From Paenibacillus chitinolyticus NBRC 15660 (lineage in GTDB: Bacteria; Bacillota; Bacilli; Paenibacillales; NBRC-103111): 64,000 bases of DNA. The position numbers and the translations under genes are program-made. The notes beneath the pieces were generated by a model. That model was not told the origin of the DNA and searched no databases. It was given only the letters and a program-made list of their open reading frames with translations. The stretch covers positions 186,001 through 250,000 of the forward strand of contig NZ_BBJT01000006.1 in assembly GCF_000739915.1 (NCBI RefSeq). The letters are read 5' to 3'. Shown piece after piece: positions 44,501 to 54,251 of this stretch. Within the stretch, counting starts at the first letter, position 1, and each line of letters begins with the position of its first letter.

Positions 44501-45581
44501 CGATCAGTACCACACGATGGGCGTAGCCGATTTCCACGTGGCTATGACCGACATGCTGCTTACGGGCTTCCCGATCGCCAAAAATCCGAACTCCTTCTTC
44601 CCGGCCCTCCGTCCGGATCAAGTCGTGGTCGGCCTTCCGGCTAACGGCAACGCGGGCGGCGGCTTCACAAGCGTCTCCGAAGTGCATAAAGCGCTGGACT
44701 ATCTGATGAAAGGCAAAGCTTTCGGCTCCTATACTCTCCGCGGTTCCGTTCAACCTGGACTGAGAGGTCTGATGACCTGGTCCATCAACTGGGATAAATT
44801 CAACAACTTCGAGTTCTCGAACAGCCACCGCGCCTATTTGGACAGCTTCGGCCCGGGAACTCCCGTAGATACTCAGGCTCCTTCCGTTCCGGGGAATCTC
44901 CGTTCATCCAACGTAACGGCTACAGGCGTCACGCTTACGTGGAACGCATCCACGGATAATGTCGGCGTAGCTGGTTACGAAGTCTATCAGGGATCGGTCA
45001 AAATTGCCGATACGGCAAGCACGACCTACAACGTCGGCAATCTAACGGCAAACACCTCCTACACGTTTACCGTAAAAGCGAAAGACGCGGCCGGCAACGT
45101 ATCCGCGGCAAGCACGCCGCTGGCCGTCACAACCGCTAACGGCGGCGGCTCCGGCGACACGACGGCACCTACGGCGCCAACGGCCTTGAAAGTAACGGCG
45201 AAATCTTCGAGCAGTGTAAGCCTCGGCTGGACCGCTTCAACGGATAATGTCGGCGTAACGGGCTACACCGTTTCGTACGGCGCCAATACGGTGAATGTCA
45301 CAGGTACGACCGCCGTCATCACGGGACTGACCGCGAACACGGCTTATACGTTCACCGTAAAAGCCCTGGATGCGGCGGGCAACGTATCCGCAGCCGCTTC
45401 CATCCAGGCAACGACGGACCCGGCATCTCCCGGAGGTCCTGCCGCATGGGCAGCCGGCGTCAGCTACAAGCTTAACGACGAAGTCACATACAACGGCTCG
45501 ACTTATATTTGCCGGCAGCCGCACACCTCCCTGCAGGGATGGGAGCCTTCCAACGTGCCGGCGCTCTGGACTAAAAAATAA
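41598..45581 (+). CDS. secreted double-domain GH18 chitinase
   Basis: 1327 aa. Signal peptide to about 47 (AQKASA). First GH18 domain (about 50-465) with DGVDLDWE, catalytic Glu211; two fibronectin type III repeats (about 470-650, NVGVTGYTV motifs); a chitin-binding CBM5/12 (about 650-705, AWDTSKSYTGGQRVSYNGK); an Ala/Ser linker; second GH18 (about 755-1120) with DGLDIDFE near 861-868; two more FnIII; and a final CBM5/12 (AWAAGVSYKLNDEVTYNG). Both sites keep the DxxDxDxE motif, so both can cut chitin. The two domains differ in sequence (DWEYP versus DFEGHS), so they are of different GH18 subfamilies. AAAGGAGG before ATG; cre site upstream. Confidence 0.93.
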   Translation: MNLKSRQTAKIRRSHSPARVALRILLIVTLIVSLFPFLGLSAQKASAAESYKIVGYYPSWAAYGRNYNVADVDASKVTHINYAFADICWNGKHGNPDPTGPNPQTWACQDAAGANINVPNGTIVLGDPWIDTQKSFPGDTWDEPLRGNLKQLIKLKQANPNLKTIISVGGWSWSNRFSDVAASAATREVFANSAVDFIRKYQFDGVDLDWEYPVGGGLAGNSARPEDKQNYTLLLQKIREKLDAAGTADNKKYFLTIASGAGPTYAANTELGNMAKYLDWINIMTYDFSGGWQTISAHNAPLYTDPAAIAAGVPNADTFNVEKGVQGHLDAGVPASKIVLGLAFYGRGWSGCKNTANGEYQQCAGLATTGTWEKGSYDFYDLEANYINKNGYTRYWNNTAKVPFLYNATNGTFISYDDAESIGHKTSFIKSKGLGGGMLWEFSGDRNKTLLKKVTTDLAGSAPVGDTIAPSVPANLTATAKTSTSVTLSWSASTDNVGVTGYTVTYGTKTVDVSATTATITGLTPSTAYSFTVKAKDAAGNVSAASSAVSVTTDANSGGGTDTTAPTVPANLAVTAKTSTSVTLGWTASTDNVGVTGYTVSYGSTSVNVTGTTATISGLTAGTAYTFSVKAKDAAGNLSAAATVSATTDSGSGGAGCPAAWDTSKSYTGGQRVSYNGKIYEAKWWTQGERPDSSNQYGVWKLISDCGAGAGSPASVSSGGAALASNLIAGAGAALPAIAPGSSAASTSSALAPSTKVLVGYWHNFDNGSGFIRLRDISPKFDVINVSFAEPVGGSTTGTIGFTPYNYTDADFKADVAYLQSQGKKVIISIGGANGQVQLTTAGARNNFVSSMKSIISKYGFDGLDIDFEGHSLYLNPGDADFKNPTTPVITNLISAIRELHDSFGDKFMLTMAPETFFVQLGYAFYGGTCSGCDTRAGAYLPVIYGVRDILDWLQVQLYNSGPITGLDDQYHTMGVADFHVAMTDMLLTGFPIAKNPNSFFPALRPDQVVVGLPANGNAGGGFTSVSEVHKALDYLMKGKAFGSYTLRGSVQPGLRGLMTWSINWDKFNNFEFSNSHRAYLDSFGPGTPVDTQAPSVPGNLRSSNVTATGVTLTWNASTDNVGVAGYEVYQGSVKIADTASTTYNVGNLTANTSYTFTVKAKDAAGNVSAASTPLAVTTANGGGSGDTTAPTAPTALKVTAKSSSSVSLGWTASTDNVGVTGYTVSYGANTVNVTGTTAVITGLTANTAYTFTVKALDAAGNVSAAASIQATTDPASPGGPAAWAAGVSYKLNDEVTYNGSTYICRQPHTSLQGWEPSNVPALWTKK

Positions 45582-45615
45582 GGACTGATTAGGCAGTCAT
45601 GCCGATCGGACCGAA

Positions 45616-45667
45616 ACAAAAAAACAGCAGCTCCGCCCCGTATTGACGGGCGGGCTGCTGTTTTTTA
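45616..45667. terminator. bidirectional rho-independent terminator
   Basis: AAAAAACAGCAGC pairs with GCTGCTGTTTTTT, between the convergent chitinase and lipoprotein genes. Confidence 0.85.
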
Positions 45668-46993
45668 TTTTTTCTTCATGGTATTCAGTAAAATCTGCTT
45701 TTCTTTCGCAAGGGACTGTTCGATTTTATCTCGTGCGTCCGCGATAATCTGTTTGGTAGCCAGTCTTTTCTCAATGCCGCTTGCGATCTCACTCTCCCAG
45801 ATTTCCTGGGCCTTGACGTCCAGCGGCGTGGTAGGAAATTCTCTCACCCGGGTCATCAAATCCTCATGAAGCGCATAGGTTTTCTGTCCCCCCAGGAACT
45901 GATTCGTGGCCGCCAATTCCTTCGCGTTGCCCCGGGCGGGCAAATACGCCGGAACCGCTCCGCTGAGACCTTCCTTGCTGTATTCGGTAACGGCGAATTC
46001 AATGAATTTCCAGCCCATCTCCTTGTTGGCACCGTCCGAAGGGAGAAGGAAATTGGTGCTGTTTTGCCAGCCGTACAAACCGAAGGGAAGTCTCGTTTCT
46101 CGCCATTTGCCGGCCGTCTCGGGCGCCCATTCTTTAATCTGTTCGACTCCCCATGTCCCAAAATACATCATGGCGATCGTTCCGTCTTGGACCGCCTTCC
46201 GGCCCATATCGCCCCATACGTCCAGGTGGGCCTCCAAGCCGAAATCGTTCACTTTCTTGGCGATCTCGACCGCTTTGTGGAACGCTTCATTGTAGCGCAT
46301 AAAGTTCAGCTTGCGGTCGAAAATGCCTTCCGAACGCTCGAAGAGCTGGACCGTTTCGTTCACCCACTGCGTCAAATAAATGTTGTGCTCGCGAAGCTCC
46401 TTGGCCATATGCAGCCAATTTGCGGGATCTTCCATATACTTGGCAAGCTCCTCGGGCTCCGAAGGGAACCCGTACTGCCTCATAATGTCCTCCCGGTAAT
46501 AGGTGACGGTAGGCGTCGTGGACAGCGGAAAGGCAATCAGCTCATTTCCGTCCGCCGACATGGCGCTTTCCCAGATGGAAGGACTGAAATCGTTGCGGTA
46601 TTTCCCCGCCTGATAAGGGGGCTGAAGCAAATCTTCCAGCCCTTCAATCGCGGAGAAATTGCCGAAATCGGCGCTGTCGACCATCATGACGTCCGGCGGC
46701 TTCCCGTCCGCCAGTGCCTGCAGATAAGCTCCCGTATATTCAGAGTAAGGAATGACCTTTATGTCTATGCTTAGATCCGGATAGCTTTCTTTGAATTTGG
46801 CCGCCATGGTCTCGATCCCGCCGTAATGGGTCCATATCGACAAATAGTTCGAAACAGCCCTTTTGTCCCCGGAGGGAGCCGGCTTTTCGGCGGGCGGCGA
46901 TGAAGCGGGAATGAGCGGCTCGGACCGGAAGCAGCCCGCTGTGGATACTATGAGCAGGAGCAGCAGCACGAAGATTTTAGTTAGTTTGACCAC
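45665..46993 (-). CDS. extracellular solute-binding lipoprotein (family 1), orphan
   Basis: 442 aa. Signal with lipobox STAGC at about 17-21; cluster B/MalE-like fold: WTHYGGIETMAAKFKESYP, DVMMVDSADFGNFSAI, IAFPLSTTPTVTYYRED, AMMYFGTWGVEQI. Members bind sugars for ABC importers, but no permease or ATPase genes adjoin. It starts 24 bases after the GGDEF-EAL gene on the same strand, so the two are likely co-transcribed under the same riboswitch. It could feed a distant transporter or act as the sensor partner of its neighbour. Start GTG 46993 with GGGAGG. Confidence 0.82.
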   Translation of the reverse strand: MVKLTKIFVLLLLLIVSTAGCFRSEPLIPASSPPAEKPAPSGDKRAVSNYLSIWTHYGGIETMAAKFKESYPDLSIDIKVIPYSEYTGAYLQALADGKPPDVMMVDSADFGNFSAIEGLEDLLQPPYQAGKYRNDFSPSIWESAMSADGNELIAFPLSTTPTVTYYREDIMRQYGFPSEPEELAKYMEDPANWLHMAKELREHNIYLTQWVNETVQLFERSEGIFDRKLNFMRYNEAFHKAVEIAKKVNDFGLEAHLDVWGDMGRKAVQDGTIAMMYFGTWGVEQIKEWAPETAGKWRETRLPFGLYGWQNSTNFLLPSDGANKEMGWKFIEFAVTEYSKEGLSGAVPAYLPARGNAKELAATNQFLGGQKTYALHEDLMTRVREFPTTPLDVKAQEIWESEIASGIEKRLATKQIIADARDKIEQSLAKEKQILLNTMKKK

Positions 46994-47017
46994 AACTCGT
47001 TTCCTCCCATCGACTAG

Positions 47018-49705
47018 CTAATCTGTACGTCCCCCGGCAAAAAGTCCGGCATAATTTCCTCTTTGGAGAAGACGGGAAAATTCCGGGGCCGGCAAAGGTC
47101 TGCTGAAATAGTAGCCTTGGAGCTCGTCGCACCGGCACCGGGTAAAATATTCCGATTCCTCGGCCGTTTCGACTCCCTCCGCCACGACGGTCATATTCAT
47201 GCTGTGAGCCAGCTCGATGATCGCCTTGGCCACGGCGGCTTTTTTGGGCTCCCCGCCGATATCCCGGATGAAAGAACGGTCCAGCTTCACATGTGAAATC
47301 GGCAGACGCTGAAGCTGGTTAAGGGAAGAGTATCCGGTCCCGAAATCGTCGATCGAAATATGGATGCCCCGCTCCCGGATCCGGCTTATGATTCCGATGA
47401 CCAGTTCGACATTCTCGATAAATACTCCTTCCGTTATTTCCAGAGTCAGGTAGGATTCTTCCAGTCCCGATTCTTCCAGCGCGCCATGAATCATATCCAG
47501 TAGATTCGTCTGGGAAAAATGCAGGGCCGAAATGTTCACGGCAACCGGAACTTTGGGAAGTCCCTCATCCTGCCACGCTTTATTTTGACGGCAGGCTTCC
47601 TTCAATACCCATTCGTCGATTTTGTAGATGATCCCCGATCTTTCGGCCAGCGGAATAAATTTATCGGGTGAAATGCGCCCCAGCTCGGGATGCTCCCAGC
47701 GCACCAACGCCTCTATTCCGCTTATTGCGCCGGTAACCGTATCGACCTTCGGCTGATAATGTAGAGTGAACTGATGGTTCGAAAGCGCTTCCTGAATACC
47801 GTTGTCGATCATCATTTCTTCGGAGAAACGGATCTTCAGCTCTTCTTCATAGAACTGATAGCTGTTACTGCAGCCTACGGATTTGGCGAAATACATCGCC
47901 ATATCCGCGTTTTTGACGATGGTCTCCATCGTTTCGCCGTCTCGCGGAAACATGCTGATACCGATGCTGACCGAACTGTACAGGGGCGATTCCATCAGCC
48001 GGATGGGTTCTTCAAGGGCCGCAAACATGCTGCGCGCCACGGCTGCCGCTTTGGCGTCACTGGCATCTTCAATGACGATGACGAACTCGTCTCCGCCGAT
48101 CCGGAACAGCTTGCACGATTCCTCAACGCTTCGGGCAAATCTCTCGCCGATCTCCTTGAGCAGCAGATCGCCGATATCGTGTCCCAGCGTATCGTTAATC
48201 TGCTTAAAGCGGTTTAAATCGGCGAACATGACCGCCACTTGCTTGGGTGCGTTAACCGCTTCCAAAAGCAGGCTCTGCAGATAGGTTGTGAAATACAGGC
48301 GGTTGGGAAGCCCCGTGAGGATGTCGTAAAAAGCGAGCTGATGAAGCTTTTCCTCCGAAAGACGAAGCTTGTCCGTCTGCTCCTGCAGGCGCTGATTCAT
48401 ATCCTGGGCTTGGTGAAACATGCTCATCAGGTTCAGCGACATCTGCCGGAAGTTATAAGTCAGCGAGGTAATCTCCGAAACGCGGCTGCTCGGCCACTCG
48501 ATTTCTTTCATCTGCTTCAATTTTTCCGGCAGGTCCGTTGTCGAGGTCGCCAGTTTGGACAGCCCGTGAACCAGAACACGGCTTAAATATAATGCGGTGG
48601 CGGCTGCCGCTGCTGCGAATAAAAGCAGGTACCAGAGCTGCGACAAGTACTGGGCGAACACACTGACCTGATAATGGCGGATCGGAATGTCGATGTATAC
48701 GTGCAGGGGCATCCTGGCGACCGCATTTTCGTAGATGTAGCTGCCCTCTCTCCACTGTTGAGCGGGCAAGGCCGCTGTCTCCCGGTCGGGCAGGACCTGG
48801 TAAAAGTTGTCGTCCAGTCCCACGACATTGTTGCCGCTCTTCCAGTCATAAATCTGGTTCAGCTTGTAGCTCTGACGATCGGCCGCCAAAACATTATTGG
48901 ACCTGTCCGTAATGACGATCCGGAACAACTGCTCCGAGGTGTATTTATTCACCAGCTCCTGCAGATAACCCACTTGTATCCGCCCTTTGAGCCTGATGCC
49001 GAGAATATCCTCGGCTCCCCATTGGTTCAGCTCCTGGTTGATGCTGTTGGCCGTGTTTACCGCAAGCTGCTTGGAGTTCTGGATGGACAATTTCTCGGAA
49101 TACCAGCTATTCATCACGATATAAAGGAGCGACGGAAGCGCCACGGCCATAATCGACAGGTGAAACAGGACCTTGCTGTAGGAATAGGTTCTTTCCCGCT
49201 CTTTGACGAGGCCGAACCAGTGAAAAAGAGGAAGGTACTTCAGCAAAATATCGACGATTAGCGCATTGAACAGCCCGTTCGAGAGCGCAAACAGGAGCAT
49301 CAGAATCAGCTCGTCCGATACAAATTTGTAGAATCCGTAATAAATGGCGAACATCAGCGGAAGCCCGATCAGCAGCCAGTAAATACTGTCCCAGACAAGC
49401 AGCCTCCCCGGTTTTTTCCGGTTAAGGAGTCCGACCCCGGCAATTTCAAGAAAGCCGATCCATTCAAATGCAGGATGGTGTAGAAAAAAGAAGGAGAAGA
49501 GTTGGGTAATGACGCCGGCCAGGAGGCCCAGACGGACGCCGAACAACGATACGGCAAACAGGAGAAAGATGCTGGAAAACGAGAAGGCGATTCCGTAGAT
49601 AAGATGAAGCTCGCTGGCTTCGAAAAGAAGCGCCAAAGCGATACAGAGCAGGTATCCCAGCGTAAGGCGGGCTTTATTTTGTAAAAGGGACTGAATAGTT
49701 TTCAT
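47018..49705 (-). CDS. GGDEF-EAL c-di-GMP enzyme with membrane sensor
   Basis: 895 aa. N-terminal membrane block of about six spans (LGYLLCIALALLFEA onward, to about 190), an extracytoplasmic domain of about 160 residues, another span, a HAMP-like or coiled stretch, then GGDEF with RIGGDEFVIV (intact) and EAL with EALVRWEHP, ITEGVFIEN and DDFGTGYSSL (intact). Both synthase and hydrolase sites look active. c-di-GMP controls motility and biofilm. ATG 49705 has TGGAGGAC upstream. A c-di-GMP-I riboswitch precedes it. Confidence 0.9.
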   Translation of the reverse strand: MKTIQSLLQNKARLTLGYLLCIALALLFEASELHLIYGIAFSFSSIFLLFAVSLFGVRLGLLAGVITQLFSFFFLHHPAFEWIGFLEIAGVGLLNRKKPGRLLVWDSIYWLLIGLPLMFAIYYGFYKFVSDELILMLLFALSNGLFNALIVDILLKYLPLFHWFGLVKERERTYSYSKVLFHLSIMAVALPSLLYIVMNSWYSEKLSIQNSKQLAVNTANSINQELNQWGAEDILGIRLKGRIQVGYLQELVNKYTSEQLFRIVITDRSNNVLAADRQSYKLNQIYDWKSGNNVVGLDDNFYQVLPDRETAALPAQQWREGSYIYENAVARMPLHVYIDIPIRHYQVSVFAQYLSQLWYLLLFAAAAAATALYLSRVLVHGLSKLATSTTDLPEKLKQMKEIEWPSSRVSEITSLTYNFRQMSLNLMSMFHQAQDMNQRLQEQTDKLRLSEEKLHQLAFYDILTGLPNRLYFTTYLQSLLLEAVNAPKQVAVMFADLNRFKQINDTLGHDIGDLLLKEIGERFARSVEESCKLFRIGGDEFVIVIEDASDAKAAAVARSMFAALEEPIRLMESPLYSSVSIGISMFPRDGETMETIVKNADMAMYFAKSVGCSNSYQFYEEELKIRFSEEMMIDNGIQEALSNHQFTLHYQPKVDTVTGAISGIEALVRWEHPELGRISPDKFIPLAERSGIIYKIDEWVLKEACRQNKAWQDEGLPKVPVAVNISALHFSQTNLLDMIHGALEESGLEESYLTLEITEGVFIENVELVIGIISRIRERGIHISIDDFGTGYSSLNQLQRLPISHVKLDRSFIRDIGGEPKKAAVAKAIIELAHSMNMTVVAEGVETAEESEYFTRCRCDELQGYYFSRPLPAPEFSRLLQRGNYAGLFAGGRTD

Positions 49706-49782
49706 ACGCTGTCCTCCATTTCTGCCGAAAAGTACGAATGTGAGCACCGCCCCATGTCCGAACTTACTTAATGGATACCGGC

Positions 49783-49817
49783 AAAAATAAAAGACCGCTT
49801 ACAAAACAGCAGCCTCC
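49783..49817 (-). terminator. terminator downstream of the riboswitch
   Basis: On the minus strand GGCTGCT, loop, AGCGGTC (two G-T pairs), then TTTTATTTTT. It sits ten bases beyond the aptamer and 78 before the start codon, as an expression platform would. Confidence 0.6.
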
Positions 49818-49826
49818 ACTTCCACT

Positions 49827-49914
49827 CATCCAACTTCGGTAACCCGGCTGTCTAGCTGCGCTTTAGACCCGTGGCTTTGCGTCCTATGCTTTCGCGATAG
49901 TTTGCCTTTATCGA
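49827..49914 (-). ncRNA. c-di-GMP-I (GEMM) riboswitch
   Basis: Read on the minus strand the aptamer has AAAGGCAAAC, a GAAA tetraloop in the first arm, GGACGCAAAGCCACGGGTCT (the conserved core with tetraloop receptor) and GCCGGGTTACCGAA closing the second arm. These are all the hallmark blocks of class I c-di-GMP riboswitches. It controls the GGDEF-EAL gene, so the enzyme is under feedback by its own signal. The stretch 49915-50313 up to catalase shows no gene. Confidence 0.9.
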
Positions 49915-50313
49915 GTTATTCAACTAAAGATTCGTTAGTTAATAATTTCGACGCACTAGTTCTCTTTCCTCTTTTTAACAACAATATAATAGGGCAAAAG
50001 TCGCATTTTTTTAAAAACTTAATAATAGCCGAATGAAGGAGGGAAATTAAGTCTTTTGGTGCCGCTTACATTTCATCCGTAAAAATCGTGCCTCCCCTAG
50101 GGGTGTGGCTTTCTTTTATTATATAAGTGATTTCCAATAATTACCTCATTTTTTGGCCGCTTGGTCCGGAAAATTTCTCTTTGCGCCATCCGATCGATAA
50201 TCCGCCGGAAGCTTACCCTGCTCCCTCCCCCGCTGACTTTCCGTTACATGCATAGTTTCGACCCCCTCTGAAAATAATGGAAACAGCCTAACAAGAACAG
50301 GAGGAATCGGGTT

Positions 50314-51942
50314 ATGAAAGACGAGATCAACAACGGGACGGCCGTAACGGGAGTCGGCGGCCCTGCCGATCAAAGACTCGCCGAAGGCGAGCAGGAAACG
50401 ACGCTGACCAACCGGCAGGGTCATCCGATCACCGATAATCAGAATATCCGCACCATCGGAAACCGCGGTCCTTCTACCCTGGAAAATTACCATTTTCTCG
50501 AAAAGATTTCCCATTTCGACCGCGAGAAAATTCCCGAGCGCGTTGTACACGCCCGCGGCGCAGGCGCCCACGGCTATTTTGAGGCGTACGGTAAAGTCGG
50601 CGAAGAGTCGGTCGCCAAGTATACCCGCGCCAAGCTTTTTCAAGAGGCCGGTAAAAAAACGCCGGTATTCGTCCGGTTCTCCACAGTCGTGCACGGTGTT
50701 CATTCGCCCGAAACGCTCCGCGACCCGCGCGGCTTTGCCGTCAAATTTTATACGGAAGACGGGAACTGGGATCTCGTCGGCAACAATCTGAAAATCTTTT
50801 TTATCCGCGATCCGCTCAAGTTCCCGGACATGGTTCACGCCTTCCGCCCGGACCCGGTTTCAGGTGTTCAAAATATGGAGAGAATGTTCGATTTCCTCTC
50901 CAATTCCCCGGAAGCGACGCATATGGTGACGTTCCTGTTCTCTCCTTGGGGAATCCCGGCCAATTACAGGGAAATGCAGGGGTCCGGCGTCAATACGTAC
51001 AAATGGGTCAACGCAAACGGCGAGGGAGTGCTGATCAAATACCACTGGGAACCGATAAAAACCGGCATCCGCAACCTGACCCAGAACGAAGCGAACGACA
51101 TACAAGGGAAAAACTACAGCCACGCTACCCAGGATCTGTATGAAGCGATCGAACGCGGCGACTATCCCGAGTGGGAACTCAGCGTTCAAATTCTGAGCGA
51201 CGACGAGCACCCGGAGCTGGATTTCGATCCCCTTGATCCGACCAAGCTGTGGGATCACGAGAAATTCCCGTTCCTCCCGGTCGGCAAAATGGTCCTGAAC
51301 AAAAACCCGGAGAACTACTTCGCCGAAGTCGAGCAGGCGGCTTTCGGTACGGGCGTCCTCGTGGACGGCCTGGATTTCTCCGACGACAAGCTTCTCCAGG
51401 GCCGTACCTTCTCCTACTCGGATACGCAGCGCCACCGGGTGGGGACCAACTACCTGCAGCTGCCGGTCAACGCTCCGAAAAAGCATGTCGCGACGAACCA
51501 GCGCGACGGCCAGATGACGTACTTCGTGGATCGGGCGCCCGGCCAAAATCCTCACGTCAATTACGAGCCTTCTTCGCTCGGAGGACTGCAGGAAGCGCCG
51601 CCGCGCGGACGGGAACACGAGCCGGCGTACAACGCCAAGCTTGTCCGCGAGAAAATCGACCGGCCGAACGATTTCGGACAGGCGGGCGACACGTACCGGA
51701 AGTTCGAGCCATGGGAGAAAGACGAGCTGATCTCCAATCTCGTCAACAACCTCAAGATTTGCAAGCCTGTCATCCGCGACAAGATGGTGGAGTATTTCAC
51801 CCAAGCGGATGCGGAATACGGTCGCCGCGTAGCGGAGGAGCTGGGCAAGGCAGTTGCTTCGTCCGAGCACATGGGGACGGTTCAAAACCGGGAAGGCGCC
51901 GGGAAAGCGGAACAAGCCGGCCGCAAAACGGACGGCTATTAA
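50314..51942 (+). CDS. heme catalase
   Basis: 542 aa, monofunctional catalase. [20 protein letters not shown] contains the catalytic His; VFVRFSTV and [20 protein letters not shown] follow; [14 protein letters not shown] holds the proximal Tyr ligand. It converts hydrogen peroxide to water and oxygen. The polar N-terminal extension of about 35 residues before TIGNRGP recalls KatX-type proteins, but I do not assign a symbol. AGGAGGA before ATG. No clear PerR box. Confidence 0.93.
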   Translation: MKDEINNGTAVTGVGGPADQRLAEGEQETTLTNRQGHPITDNQNIRTIGNRGPSTLENYHFLEKISHFDREKIPERVVHARGAGAHGYFEAYGKVGEESVAKYTRAKLFQEAGKKTPVFVRFSTVVHGVHSPETLRDPRGFAVKFYTEDGNWDLVGNNLKIFFIRDPLKFPDMVHAFRPDPVSGVQNMERMFDFLSNSPEATHMVTFLFSPWGIPANYREMQGSGVNTYKWVNANGEGVLIKYHWEPIKTGIRNLTQNEANDIQGKNYSHATQDLYEAIERGDYPEWELSVQILSDDEHPELDFDPLDPTKLWDHEKFPFLPVGKMVLNKNPENYFAEVEQAAFGTGVLVDGLDFSDDKLLQGRTFSYSDTQRHRVGTNYLQLPVNAPKKHVATNQRDGQMTYFVDRAPGQNPHVNYEPSSLGGLQEAPPRGREHEPAYNAKLVREKIDRPNDFGQAGDTYRKFEPWEKDELISNLVNNLKICKPVIRDKMVEYFTQADAEYGRRVAEELGKAVASSEHMGTVQNREGAGKAEQAGRKTDGY

Positions 51943-51964
51943 AAGCCGCCGACGCCTGCACCTC

Positions 51965-52007
51965 GAAAACGGAGAACAGGGAACTGATTTCCTGTTTTCC
52001 GTTTTTC
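51965..52007 (+). terminator. rho-independent terminator
   Basis: AAAACGGAGAACAGG pairs with CCTGTTTTCCGTTTT, directly after catalase. Confidence 0.75.
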
Positions 52008-52168
52008 CGTTTTCGCGTTTTTGCCGACTATTATTAATAGAAGCTTCTGATATCCGCCGCCGCAAAATATCCTATCACTTTCCATTCGCTATTTAAGAAG
52101 CCAAAATGTTTACTAAGTCCGGGATATCTTCTATAATAGATGCATGAATCCTCAAGTTACTCCTCGAT

Positions 52169-52202
52169 AACGGTAGGAAAGGGCACTCCCTTTTCTACCG
52201 TT
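52169..52202. other. hairpin in the trhO leader
   Basis: AACGGTAGGAAAGGG, loop CACT, CCCTTTTCTACCGTT: 15-base arms with only a single G-T pair, 57 bases before trhO, with no T-run. It may be a leader structure; 51943-52258 holds nothing else besides the catalase terminator. Confidence 0.45.
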
Positions 52203-52258
52203 GTTGATTGAACGTAGCCTTTTCTCCCAAAACTTTAGATAGACAGGTGGTACTGACC

Positions 52259-53158
52259 ATGAACGATACGCAGCAGCCTTACCGCATTTTGCTTTACTAT
52301 AAATTCGCCCCGATCGCTAATCCAGAAGAATTCGCGGCCGAGCACCGGGAATACTGCAAAAATCTCGGCTTGAAAGGCCGCATTCTGATTGCCGCCGAAG
52401 GCATCAACGGGACCGTATCCGGTACGGTCGAGCAGACGGAGCAGTATATGTCGGACATGCACGCCAATCCTCTTTTTGCCGATATGGTATTCAAAACCGA
52501 TCCGGCCGAAGAGCATGCATTCAAAAAAATGTTCGTCCGCTTCAAACAAGAGTTGGTCACTTTCCGTTACGACGAAGAGCTGGACCCTAACGTGATCAGC
52601 GGAAAAAGATTGTCTCCGGCCGAGTTCCACGAACAGCTTCAAAACGAAGACGTGATCGTCCTCGACGGACGCAGCAACTATGAATTCGATCTGGGCCACT
52701 TCCGAAACGCGATCCGGCCGGACGTGGAAGCGTTCCGCGAATTCCCGGAATGGATCCGGGAAAACATGGCCGACCTGAAAGACAAGACGATCCTGACGTA
52801 TTGTACGGGCGGTATCCGGTGCGAGAAGCTGACCGGCTTCCTGATCAAGGAAGGCTTCAAAGATGTCGCGCAGCTCGAAGGGGGCATCGTCACTTACGGG
52901 AAGGACCCGGAAGTGAAAGGAAGACTTTTCGACGGCAAATGCTACGTCTTCGACGAACGGATTTCGGTGCCGATTAATCACACCGAAGAAGATATCGTCG
53001 TAGGTAAATGCCATCACTGCGGCAAGCCTGCCGACACGTTCATCAACTGCGCGAACGACTTCTGCCATCTCCAGCACATCAGCTGCCCGGAATGCGAAGA
53101 GAAGCACAGCGGCTGCTGCTCGGACAAATGCGAGGAGCTCGTTCTTTCCGCGCGTTAA
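52259..53158 (+). CDS. trhO: tRNA uridine(34) hydroxylase, rhodanese type
   Basis: 299 aa. N-terminal acylphosphatase-like part ([28 protein letters not shown]), the rhodanese domain with active-site Cys in [11 protein letters not shown], and a C-terminal cysteine cluster ([30 protein letters not shown]) typical of the YbfQ/YceA family. It makes 5-hydroxyuridine at the tRNA wobble base. ATG 52259 chosen for its fit to the family start. Confidence 0.88.
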   Translation: MNDTQQPYRILLYYKFAPIANPEEFAAEHREYCKNLGLKGRILIAAEGINGTVSGTVEQTEQYMSDMHANPLFADMVFKTDPAEEHAFKKMFVRFKQELVTFRYDEELDPNVISGKRLSPAEFHEQLQNEDVIVLDGRSNYEFDLGHFRNAIRPDVEAFREFPEWIRENMADLKDKTILTYCTGGIRCEKLTGFLIKEGFKDVAQLEGGIVTYGKDPEVKGRLFDGKCYVFDERISVPINHTEEDIVVGKCHHCGKPADTFINCANDFCHLQHISCPECEEKHSGCCSDKCEELVLSAR

Positions 53159-53216
53159 GCAGCTTCGCTTGGCGGCGTGCGCTTTGCCTAAAGCGGCTGT
53201 GATCGTCCGCCGCCGA

Positions 53217-53265
53217 GAATCCCCGGACCCTCTCCGATAAGGAGATCGGCCCGGGGATTTTCTTT
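53217..53265 (+). terminator. rho-independent terminator
   Basis: AATCCCCGG pairs with CCGGGGATT around a loop, then TTCTTTTT. Confidence 0.75.
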
Positions 53266-53327
53266 TTGCGGGAAAGACCGGCGAAGTTCCGCTATAATGG
53301 AAGAAGAACATTCGAGGAGGAGACTTT

Positions 53328-54251
53328 ATGCGCATTGGTATTATCGGGCTCGGCGACATCGCCCGCAAAGCTTACCTGCCGGTGATCACCGCAAGAAACG
53401 ACGTGGAACTTATCTTCTGCACGCGAAATACCGCTACCCTGGAGCAGCTTGCCTCCGTTTACCGGATAAGCGAAACCGTTACGGAGGTCGGCGAGCTGAT
53501 CAGCCGGGGCATCCGGGCGGCATTCGTCCACTCTTCAACGGAATCCCACGCGGAAATAACGAAGCAGCTTCTGCAAAACGGCGTTCACGTCTATGTGGAC
53601 AAGCCTATTGCCTATACATACGAGGAGTCCTTGGAGCTTACGGAGCTTGCGGAAAAAAACGGCCTCATTCTGATGGTCGGCTTCAACCGGCGTTTCGCTC
53701 CTCTCTACGTTACCGTTAAAGAGAAATCATCCCCGAACCTTATACTGATGCAAAAAAACCGCCCCCACTCCCCCGACTTTGCGCGCCGGTTCATCCTCGA
53801 CGATTTCATCCATGTCGTCGATACGCTGCGCTATCTTGTGCCGGGAGCCGTCCGGGACATTAACGTCACGTCCCACCGGCAGGACGGCAAGCTGTACCAT
53901 GTGATGCTTCAGCTCAGCGGCGACGGCTACACGGCCGTCGGCATCATGAACCGGGACAGCGGCGCCAGCGAAGAAACCGTGGAAACGATCGGAGGCGGCC
54001 GCAAATGGTCGGTGAAGGATCTCAATACCGCGGTAGAGCTGGCGGACGGCGGCGAGCGGCATTACAAATTCAACGATTGGGACCCTGTTCTGCACCGCCG
54101 GGGTTTTCATGCCATCATCGATCATTTTATCCAAACGGTAAAAGAGGGCGGACAGCCTCTGCAGTCAACGCGGGATGCCCTCGAAACCCATCGCGTCTGC
54201 GAGGAGATTGTCAAGGAGCTTGAAAAACAGGGAGTATCCGCCTGGGGATAA
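53328..54251 (+). CDS. Gfo/Idh/MocA family oxidoreductase
   Basis: 307 aa. Rossmann start IGIIGLGDIARKAYLP, FVHSSTESHAEIT, and the conserved VYVDKPIAYTYEESLELTEL with the Lys of DKP, followed by VGFNRRFAPLY. These NAD(P)-dependent enzymes act on sugars or polyols; the substrate is unknown. AGGAGGA before ATG. No sugar genes adjoin. Confidence 0.85.
   Translation: MRIGIIGLGDIARKAYLPVITARNDVELIFCTRNTATLEQLASVYRISETVTEVGELISRGIRAAFVHSSTESHAEITKQLLQNGVHVYVDKPIAYTYEESLELTELAEKNGLILMVGFNRRFAPLYVTVKEKSSPNLILMQKNRPHSPDFARRFILDDFIHVVDTLRYLVPGAVRDINVTSHRQDGKLYHVMLQLSGDGYTAVGIMNRDSGASEETVETIGGGRKWSVKDLNTAVELADGGERHYKFNDWDPVLHRRGFHAIIDHFIQTVKEGGQPLQSTRDALETHRVCEEIVKELEKQGVSAWG

Noticed and set aside
50100-50313. 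PerR box before catalase
   Set aside because: A/T-rich bases are present but no good match to TTATAATNATTATAA.
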